Translations under genes and position numbers: made by a program
Notes under the pieces: model-generated
What the model saw: the letters and a program-made list of their open reading frames with translations, nothing else
Databases searched by the model: none
Told to the model about the DNA's origin: nothing
NCBI GenBank assembly: GCA_944392965.1
Contig: CALXYM010000005.1
Location: forward strand, 1-64,000
Source: an uncultured Spirochaetaceae bacterium
Lineage (GTDB): Bacteria > Spirochaetota > Spirochaetia > Sphaerochaetales > Sphaerochaetaceae
DNA length: 64,000 nucleotides
Direction of reading: 5' to 3'
Shown here: piece after piece, positions 58,364 to 64,000 of the stretch
Numbering within the stretch: the first letter of the stretch is position 1
Layout of the letters: each line of letters starts with the position of its first letter

Positions 58364-59299
58364 CTACAGGATACCATCTTTTGTGACAATTCCCGTTATA
58401 AGGGATGGAGGAATGATATCAAATGCGGGATAAAGGGCATTTAGGGAGGAATCTGTTATGTATTCCCCGTTTACACTGAGGACCTCATCAGGGGATCTCA
58501 TTTCAATTCTTATATCATCGTTGAAGCTGTTTTTCAGGGAAAAGGGATAATAAGGAATACCGTAATACTTTGAGCATATCGCATTTTCAAGCGTACCGAT
58601 CTTGTTTGAAACCGATCCATCAGGAAGGATGGCATCGGATGCGGTCATATAGATATTGACCTCCCCTTTCTGCATGAAAAAGGCCGGCATCGCATCGGTG
58701 ATGAGATAAGACTCAATTCCCATCTCGGAAAGGGATGGCAGTGTCAGCTTCGCCCCTTGAAGATATGGACGCGTTTCCGGAACATACACCCTTACATGCT
58801 TTCCAGCAAGATAGGCTTTCTTAACCGAAAGAAGGAAGCTGTGTTCGGCGAAGCAGGTGGTTAAAATACCATCCCCATCCTTTATCAGGGATGCACCATA
58901 TTCGCTCATCGCATCATATGCATGGTCATATTCAGAGAGGATTGATGAGATGACGTCATCAAGGGCCTCACCCTTCTCCACTCTTTGCAAAACCACATTC
59001 AATGTATTTGCCATCGTCCTGTTCGTCGGACGGGAGGAGGCAAGGATAAGGGATGCTTCTCTGAGATCGCGTTTTCCATCCCTGGCAAGAAGCAGGGCCT
59101 TGAGGGCCAGTTCCAGAGGGCCTCCTCCCTGTGTCACCATCTCTTTTATTGCAGTATGAACCTCTTCCACGCTATAAAGGGCGACATACTCCCGTCTCAG
59201 GGGATATTTTCTCCTGTCAAGGGTATAGAGGACGCCATCTGAATATCTTGCAATCTCCTCATGGCGTAAAACAGTCGGCAGCATATCCTGTGTGAACAT
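58364..59299 (-). CDS. S-methyl-5-thioribose-1-phosphate isomerase-like protein (MtnA/eIF2B family)
   Basis: A 311-residue protein of the MtnA/IF-2B family, which converts aldose to ketose phosphates. The catalytic cysteine in ILTTCFAEHS (Cys149), ETRPYLQGAKLT (175-186), the catalytic aspartate in TASDAILPDGSVSNKIGT (Asp222) and the GGGPLELA replacement of the usual GAPAIG are visible. The last change and overall divergence make substrate range uncertain (methylthioribose-1-P versus 5-deoxyribose-1-P). It pairs with the MtnP-type gene; later salvage genes are not in the window. Confidence 0.8.
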   Translation of the reverse strand: MFTQDMLPTVLRHEEIARYSDGVLYTLDRRKYPLRREYVALYSVEEVHTAIKEMVTQGGGPLELALKALLLARDGKRDLREASLILASSRPTNRTMANTLNVVLQRVEKGEALDDVISSILSEYDHAYDAMSEYGASLIKDGDGILTTCFAEHSFLLSVKKAYLAGKHVRVYVPETRPYLQGAKLTLPSLSEMGIESYLITDAMPAFFMQKGEVNIYMTASDAILPDGSVSNKIGTLENAICSKYYGIPYYPFSLKNSFNDDIRIEMRSPDEVLSVNGEYITDSSLNALYPAFDIIPPSLITGIVTKDGIL

Positions 59300-59489
59300 G
59301 GATTGATTATACCATATATGAGGATGGTATCAAAATTATTCCTTTTCATAAAATTAATTAACTGAATTTAACACATAAATTGCTCCAATTTTCCTGTTCT
59401 TAAATTCAAGTAAAATCCACATAGAACATTTGACGAGGAGGATGAGAGAGTATACATTGAAGGAAAAAGCAAAAAGGAAGTATGAAAAA

Positions 59490-60806
59490 ATGGCAAAGAG
59501 AATATTACTGTCGTTATTAGCCCTCATCCTGTGTTTTTCCTCTGTCTTAGCCCAGGGGGTAAGGGAGATTGGTGATAATGAGAGCATTGTCAAGGTTATA
59601 AGTGTTCAGACCTCCTATGATGGAAACAGCGACATCATCGCCCTCAGGCAAGATGGCAGTGAGGTTGTATACCACATAGGAAATGATACGGTTTTCGAAG
59701 GAATTGACTTATCCTCCGTCGAAAAAGACATGATCCTCGTCATAAAGGACAGCGGAATCGCGACGATGAGCATTCCTCCACAGATGATTGCTCTTAACGT
59801 AAGAGATATAACAAACGCATCTGCACTGGGCTTTTATGATGCTACATTCGCAGATCCCATCGTCTATGCACCACTCAGCTCGGACTCGGCAGAAGAACTT
59901 CCATTCAATATTGAAGAACTCGTACCACGTTTCTCATATGCATACGGTTATCTCTCTATGGATAACCTCATGAGCCAGAACCTTGTTGTAAGGGGAGATT
60001 ATTTTGCACGTGGAATAATCGATGCCATCGATCTGAGAGAGGATATGCTTCTTTCTTTTGATGACATGCTCCTTGTTACGCAGGAATACTTTTCAACCGT
60101 ATATGAGGCGGGTGTCGTAGGAGATTATGGTGATGTCGTTACCAGTCTTGAGGATGTCGAGAGTCTCGGTATCCCAGATAATCTTGATGATGAATTCGCA
60201 TATGCATACGGCTATATCCTCGCATTCCAGATAATGAGTCAGGGCATAGAACTTGACAGGGTTGCGTTCCCATATGGAATGCTCAACAGACTCTACAATA
60301 CGTCTGCCCTGCTCACGACAGAGGAGATGAATCAGGCAATAGAAGATTACATTGCACACTTGAATCAGATGATCCAGGAATGGATTAATCAGATGGCGAC
60401 TGAGAACCTCTCGGAGGCAGAGGCCTTCCTGGCAGAGAACGCGACGAGAGAAGGTGTTGAGGCCATAAGTGATTATCTGCAGCTTGAATTCATCACAAGA
60501 AGCGCGGAAGAAAGCGCTGTTCCGACCGAGAGCGATACCGTAGTCGTAAACTATACCCTTCGCGATAAGGATGGCAATGTAATTGAGCAGAATGAAAATG
60601 CTTCATTCCCACTTTCGGGCGTCATCGAAGGCTTCAGGAGCGCCATCATGAACATGCATGTTGGTGACAGTGTTACAGCATACATCCACCCGAGCATCGG
60701 ATATGGAGAGACGGGAGCGGGAACGATAGAACCGAACCAGCTGCTGATCTTTGATATCGAACTTGTTTCAATAACACCTCCGACAGAGGAAGTTGCTGCT
60801 GAGTAA
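59490..60806 (+). CDS. Secreted FKBP-type peptidyl-prolyl isomerase with duplicated N-terminal helical domain
   Basis: A ~438-residue extracytoplasmic protein. The ATG at 59490 follows AGGAAG and starts a signal peptide (ILLSLLALILCFSSVLAQG). Residues ~25-115 are beta-rich and unfamiliar. Two similar helical blocks, SYAYGYLSMDNLMSQ and AYAYGYILAFQIMSQG, look like two copies of the FkpA/Mip dimerisation domain in tandem. The C-terminal FKBP domain (about 345-435) has VNYTLRDKDGNVIEQ, PLSGVIEGFRSAIMNMHVGD, IGYGETGAGTIEPNQLLIFDIEL. It likely folds secreted or envelope proteins. Classic Mip-type proteins have one such helical domain. Confidence 0.87.
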   Translation: MAKRILLSLLALILCFSSVLAQGVREIGDNESIVKVISVQTSYDGNSDIIALRQDGSEVVYHIGNDTVFEGIDLSSVEKDMILVIKDSGIATMSIPPQMIALNVRDITNASALGFYDATFADPIVYAPLSSDSAEELPFNIEELVPRFSYAYGYLSMDNLMSQNLVVRGDYFARGIIDAIDLREDMLLSFDDMLLVTQEYFSTVYEAGVVGDYGDVVTSLEDVESLGIPDNLDDEFAYAYGYILAFQIMSQGIELDRVAFPYGMLNRLYNTSALLTTEEMNQAIEDYIAHLNQMIQEWINQMATENLSEAEAFLAENATREGVEAISDYLQLEFITRSAEESAVPTESDTVVVNYTLRDKDGNVIEQNENASFPLSGVIEGFRSAIMNMHVGDSVTAYIHPSIGYGETGAGTIEPNQLLIFDIELVSITPPTEEVAAE

Positions 60807-61075
60807 AATCGGGTAGATAGGCTCTTCTAATTTTATAAAAGCTGCCGCAAAGAACCTGACAGGCTTGTTCTGCAGGATGAATGCGGCAGTATTTATTATT
60901 GTCGAAATTTGATTTATCTTTCCATCAAATTCCATGCTTAATTTTTGAGGAGAAAGTCTGTTTCTAATGGTCAGATTCTGCCGCATTTACTCTTTTCTAT
61001 GCACAGAGAAGGACTGTAGCCCTGCTCTGTTGTTGATTGATGGATGTAATTATACGACACAAACTTTTTTTGTTT
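60807..61075. other. Gene-free gap with competing inverted repeats
   Basis: 269 bases between convergent genes. CTGCCGCA (60842-60849) pairs with TGCGGCAG (60882-60889), enclosing an inner AGAAC/GTTCT stem; the same ATGCGGCAG (60881-60889) also pairs with CTGCCGCAT (60978-60986). ACAGAG/CTCTGT (61003-61008, 61025-61030) forms a further hairpin. On the minus strand a TATAAT lies near 61056. The first hairpin may simply terminate the FKBP gene, but the whole could be a structured RNA. A 72-codon minus-strand frame here has no ribosome site. Confidence 0.45.
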
Positions 61076-61456
61076 TTAAAACCTGAATATGACGCTTTTC
61101 ACGCTCTTATCAATGTTACGAGTCATTCCCCTTTTCACATCATCCTCATCGCATAGGAGCAAGAAACGTCCGGGAGCCATCACGAATACACTCTCCCCTC
61201 TTATTCCCGTCACAGCCTCTCCCTCAAGAACGATCTCCATGGAAAACCTCTTCTCATTAGGCATTTCCCTTCTTCCTGTATTGGTTGTGGGATAAGCCTC
61301 AATCTCGTAGGAGACATCCTCATTCTCGGGACATTTATATTTCCCCACTCCCTGATCATACGGGAGAGACCTGTCCATGACGGTTATCACATGCCCTATC
61401 TTGTCACTTATTCCAAGATAGAGCTCCAGATTATCTAATGTGTCGAAAACAATCAT
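61076..61456 (-). CDS. YhcH/YjgK/YiaL family protein, short form
   Basis: A 126-residue protein. The N-terminus MIVFDTLDNLELYLGIS is the family hallmark (usually MI-F-TLENL-YLGL). The centre is degenerate: the AxxHxxYIDIQY metal-site region of family members is not preserved, reading instead SYEIEAYPTTNTGRREMP, and the C-terminal histidine motif is also lacking. It is shorter than the usual ~150 residues, so it may be non-enzymatic. The ATG overlaps the stop of the kinase-like gene by 4 bases. Confidence 0.75.
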   Translation of the reverse strand: MIVFDTLDNLELYLGISDKIGHVITVMDRSLPYDQGVGKYKCPENEDVSYEIEAYPTTNTGRREMPNEKRFSMEIVLEGEAVTGIRGESVFVMAPGRFLLLCDEDDVKRGMTRNIDKSVKSVIFRF

Positions 61457-62106
61457 TCGACTTTTTCTCCTTCGGCCCTGACGTGATTCTTATAAATCTC
61501 CGTATATTTCAGGATGATGTCTATGCATCCCTCGATTCCAAGGCTGGCTGAGTCCAGACTCAGATCATAAGTACGGCACATTCCCCATTTCATATCGGAA
61601 TAGTAGTTATAAAAGTTCGCCCTGGTCTTGTCATTCTTAAGACAGATATCCTCCGCCTTATCCTCATCTATCTCATATACGTGGACGGCACGGTATACCC
61701 TTGCCGAAAGTGGAGCATGGATGAAGATGGAGATTACATCGGGATTGTCACGGAGAATGAAATCCGCACAACGACCGATTATCACACAGCTGCCTTGCTC
61801 CGCAATCCTCTTGATGGTCTTTGATTGTATAAGGAAAAGCTGATCATTAAGCGGCATCTCATTGAAGCCAAGAGCTCCCGTAGCCATTGGGTAGTTCCCC
61901 ATCGCAAGTGAATAAAGCAGACTCGAGGTCGGTTTCTCATCCGCATTCTGAAAGAGACTTTCAGAAAGACCACTGTCCTTCGCTGCGATGCTTAAAAGCT
62001 CCTTGTCATAGTAGGGAATATGAAGGTGCTCTGCAAGTCTCCTGCCTATAGCCCTTCCCCCTGAACCGAACTGACGCCCGATAGCGTAAATCGTCTTTTC
62101 TCCCAT
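61453..62106 (-). CDS. Cytidylate kinase-like family protein
   Basis: A 217-residue protein of the cytidylate-kinase-like family (AFG/GSGG type). N-terminal IGRQFGSGGRAIGRRLAEHL has GSGGR instead of a Walker GKT/S, as usual in this family, then YDKELLSIAAKDSGLSE, SCVIIGRCADFIL (the GRCAD motif) and FIHAPLSARVYRAV. Family members are widespread in anaerobes; their substrate is not settled. GGAGGA lies upstream of the ATG. It is co-translated with a YhcH-type protein. Confidence 0.88.
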   Translation of the reverse strand: MGEKTIYAIGRQFGSGGRAIGRRLAEHLHIPYYDKELLSIAAKDSGLSESLFQNADEKPTSSLLYSLAMGNYPMATGALGFNEMPLNDQLFLIQSKTIKRIAEQGSCVIIGRCADFILRDNPDVISIFIHAPLSARVYRAVHVYEIDEDKAEDICLKNDKTRANFYNYYSDMKWGMCRTYDLSLDSASLGIEGCIDIILKYTEIYKNHVRAEGEKVE

Positions 62107-62180
62107 GTATTATCCTCCTTTCCTATCTTTCATTATAAGGTTTTTCTTCCTGACTGAAAGAAAATTTTGAAAAATACACA

Positions 62181-62208
62181 AAAGTGCCCCGCATACGGAA
62201 CGCGGGGC
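62181..62208 (-). terminator. Terminator of the flavodiiron protein gene
   Basis: 7-bp stem GCCCCGC/GCGGGGC (62186-62192, 62202-62208) followed by a T-rich run on the minus strand. Confidence 0.88.
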
Positions 62209-62228
62209 TAAAGAAAGGAGACAGGAAC

Positions 62229-63425
62229 TTATTTCAACAAGTTCTCTGCAAGATTATCAAGCTCCTTCTGAACGCTCTCCTTGGCATTGCTCAGGATGCT
62301 TACAGCCTTTCCGTCAACAATTTCGATATCCTTCATGCTCTTCAGGATATCCGTCATCTTCTTGCCGCTCTGCAATGCCCATGTTCCACATTCAACGACA
62401 CCTACCCTTCTCTTCTGATAAAGATGTGCCTTCAAATCAAGAAGAAGGCTTTCCATCTTCGGGAAGATCTCAAGATTGTACGTGACAGAAGCAAAGACAG
62501 CCTTGGAATATCTGAAACATTCAGAAAGGAGGACGGACGCATCGGTCTTTGAAGCATCATACATATGAATATTCCTGACCCCGAGATCACCTAGCTTCAA
62601 TGCAAGATACATCATCGCCTGCTCCGTGTTGCCATAGATGGAAGAGTATATGATGACGATGCCATCCTCCTCCGGTTCATACTGTGCCCATGTCTTATAT
62701 TTATCTATGAACCATGCGATATCCTTTCTCCAGATCGGGCCATGGAGAGGGCATATCATACCGATCTCGAGACTGCTTGCCTTCTTTAAAAGGTTCATGA
62801 CCTGGATACCATATTTTCCAACGATGTTCAGATAATACCTTCTTGCATCGTCAAGCCACTCCTTCTCAAAATCCAGCTCATCGGCAAAGAGGTTACCAGA
62901 AAGAGATCCGAACGTACCGAACGCGTCAGCACTGAAAAGGACCTTCGTGAATGAATCATAGGTGACCATGACCTCAGGCCAGTGGACCATCGGTGCCAGG
63001 ACGAAAGAAAAAGAATGCTTTCCAGAGGAAAGGACATCCCCCTCTTTTACAGTCATGGAATGTGAAGAGACGTCAAAATCGTAGAACTGCGCAATGAACT
63101 GCAGTGTCTTTGCGTTTCCCACGATCTTACATTCTGGATATGCATTTATAACCGCCTCTATCGTGGCACAGTGATCCGGTTCTACATGGTTAACGATAAG
63201 ATAGTCGAGACAACGGCCGGAGAGCACTCCTTTCACATTCTCCATGAACTGTCTGGAAACACTGTGGTCAACCGTATCAAGGAGAACGGTTTTCTCATCA
63301 AGAACGAGATAGCTGTTATAGCTCACTCCCCTTTCTATCGGATAAATGTTCTCAAAGAGTTCAAGCCTTCTATCACTATATCCAACATAATAAGTATCTT
63401 CTGTTATTTTCTTTGCAAGTTGCAT
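62229..63425 (-). CDS. Flavodiiron protein (FprA-type A flavoprotein)
   Basis: A 398-residue soluble enzyme that reduces oxygen to water and/or nitric oxide to N2O in anaerobes. The N-terminal metallo-beta-lactamase domain has the diiron motif NHVEPDHC (His80, Glu82, Asp84, His85), the ligand HW in PMVHWPEV near 147, SADAFGTFG and ICPLHGPIWR. The C-terminal flavodoxin domain (about 253-398) binds FMN through YSSIYGNTEQAM. No fused rubredoxin is present. TAGGAGT precedes the ATG. It implies an anaerobic life with oxygen or NO exposure. Confidence 0.95.
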   Translation of the reverse strand: MQLAKKITEDTYYVGYSDRRLELFENIYPIERGVSYNSYLVLDEKTVLLDTVDHSVSRQFMENVKGVLSGRCLDYLIVNHVEPDHCATIEAVINAYPECKIVGNAKTLQFIAQFYDFDVSSHSMTVKEGDVLSSGKHSFSFVLAPMVHWPEVMVTYDSFTKVLFSADAFGTFGSLSGNLFADELDFEKEWLDDARRYYLNIVGKYGIQVMNLLKKASSLEIGMICPLHGPIWRKDIAWFIDKYKTWAQYEPEEDGIVIIYSSIYGNTEQAMMYLALKLGDLGVRNIHMYDASKTDASVLLSECFRYSKAVFASVTYNLEIFPKMESLLLDLKAHLYQKRRVGVVECGTWALQSGKKMTDILKSMKDIEIVDGKAVSILSNAKESVQKELDNLAENLLK

Positions 63426-63756
63426 ATCTAATACTCCTAACGGAAGAATCCTATAATAAAAGAGAGAAAATTAAAAGGAGTAAGAGGGAAAAAGCTTTCC
63501 AGGAAGGCGATAAAAACATAAACATCTCTCAGTGAGGGGATTCACCATATGTCAAGAGAGGAAAAACTGATGAAAAACATCTCTCTTATAACACAAATAA
63601 TTGTATACATCCAAAAAAGATATTTTTTAATTTATTTTTATTGAAAAAAACTATAGCCATATCTGGAAAACGCTGTTATGATACATTCGGCCGAATTCAT
63701 TTCGGAAAGGCTTAATTTTTAAGGTAAATGATATTTATGGAGTAGAAAGAAAAAGA
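63426..63756. other. Divergent intergenic region between the flavodiiron gene and the aminotransferase
   Basis: 331 bases, AT-rich. It must hold the promoters of both genes (TATTATAGG on the minus strand near 63450; TATGAT at about 63677 on the plus). The segment AAGAGAG (63554-63560) pairs with CTCTCTT (63581-63587). A 31-codon frame from 63549 is preceded by GAGGGG but encodes an unremarkable hydrophobic-tailed peptide; I do not call it a gene. Confidence 0.5.
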
Positions 63757-64000
63757 ATGAACAAAACATCTAAAATGTCTAACCAGTACTTCACTGACCG
63801 TCAGAATGATTTTGAATCATCTGCTAGAAGTTATCCTCGCAAGTTCCCATTTGCACTGAAAAAGGCAAAGGGATCGTACGTAGAGGATGTGGAAGGTAAC
63901 AGATACCTTGATTTTCTCTGTGGAGCAGGTACTCTTGCTCTTGGTCATAATGATGATGAGGTCAACAAGGCTATGATGGATCTGATCTCCTCAGATGCAC
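63757..64000 (+). CDS. Class-III PLP-dependent aminotransferase (diaminobutyrate-type), N-terminal part
   Basis: The first 81 codons only; the gene leaves the window on the right. The protein begins [16 protein letters not shown], and the segment [20 protein letters not shown] followed by [25 protein letters not shown] is typical of 2,4-diaminobutyrate/2-oxoglutarate aminotransferases (EctB, DatA-like), where R-SYxRxFP and the GAGxLxxGHN motif recur. The start at 63757 has a purine-rich GAAAGAAAAAGA upstream; ATG at 63775 is possible. Such enzymes feed ectoine, siderophore or polyamine paths; the following genes would decide. Confidence 0.8.
   Translation, partial: MNKTSKMSNQYFTDRQNDFESSARSYPRKFPFALKKAKGSYVEDVEGNRYLDFLCGAGTLALGHNDDEVNKAMMDLISSDA

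Noticed and set aside
60768-60986. 72-codon minus-strand frame downstream of the FKBP gene
   Set aside because: It has no ribosome site, overlaps FKBP codons and consists largely of the inverted-repeat region; no known protein features.
63549-63644. 31-codon frame upstream of the aminotransferase
   Set aside because: Spacing to a purine-rich stretch is poor and the peptide has no clear features; chance is a sufficient explanation.
1-64000. CRISPR array, insertion sequence, prophage, integron or defence island
   Set aside because: No regularly spaced repeats, transposase, integrase, phage structural or restriction genes were seen on either strand.

Overview
The window is chromosomal DNA of a fermentative, probably anaerobic spirochaete. 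The best guess is the Sphaerochaeta/Treponema side of the Spirochaetota, judged from gene content and not from a marker gene. Pointers are a long-form pyrophosphate-dependent phosphofructokinase (pfp) together with a membrane pyrophosphatase (hppA), a YicC - cytidylate kinase - omega subunit - MiaA cluster, spirochaete-style solute-binding proteins whose signal peptide ends in FA followed by GGS or QGS, a flavodiiron protein, and bare asnA. Genes are packed head to tail with many start/stop overlaps. No phage, insertion sequence, CRISPR array, rRNA or flagellar gene is visible.

Layout. 1-5204 (minus): TPR protein, RidA-type deaminase and an oligopeptide ABC importer (oppBCDF plus a binding protein running off the left edge), behind a 0.7-kb AT-rich region with palindromic operator-like repeats. 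5909-9798 (minus): a complete PTS in one operon (EIIA, EI, HPr, EIIBC). 10000-12201: metG. 12305-15934 (plus): GNAT, FAH-family enzyme, unknown protein, GntP-type permease. 16092-16164: tRNA-Met(CAT). 16357-18444 (minus): YhcH/cyclase/PanE-like operon behind a strong promoter and a perfect 20-bp palindrome. 18627-21737: Gfo/Idh-type oxidoreductase, LysR regulator and a divergent two-gene chromate-type transporter. 21857-23122: a 34-residue membrane peptide with a structured leader, tRNA-Leu(GAG), and two decayed genes (permease and DUF362).

23177-33615: asnA, mscL, small unknown gene, DJ-1 protein, DAHP synthase, acyl-CoA synthetase, metallo-hydrolase, asnS, a candidate small RNA, a YaiI-family protein and pfp. 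33717-38177: GNAT, YhbY and two tandemly duplicated acyl-activating enzymes. 38278-44545 (minus): pstSCAB-phoU-phoB-phoR with a direct-repeat Pho box upstream. 44919-49507 (plus): unknown gene, folC (with a mini-ORF overlapping its start), NFACT protein, and a membrane protein with a pseudokinase-like N-terminal half. 49470-52902 (minus): miaA, rpoZ, cytidylate kinase, yicC, unknown gene and a zinc-ribbon protein. 53044-64000: MFS transporter, small membrane protein, hppA with a highly structured leader, a methylthioadenosine-salvage pair, FKBP isomerase, YhcH paralogue, kinase-like protein, flavodiiron protein and the start of a class-III aminotransferase.

How it fits together (inference): sugars enter through a PEP-driven PTS and glycolysis uses pyrophosphate as phosphate donor. 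The many PPi-releasing ligases here (three acyl-activating enzymes, MetRS, AsnRS, AsnA) can feed both PFP and the proton-pumping pyrophosphatase, while phosphate is taken up under PhoBR control. The most unusual items are the RNA-level ones: the hppA leader, the leader of the 34-residue peptide, the candidate sRNA at 31.2 kb, the 12-bp hairpin at the start of pstC and the folC mini-ORF. I did not find a clear new multi-gene defence or biosynthetic system.
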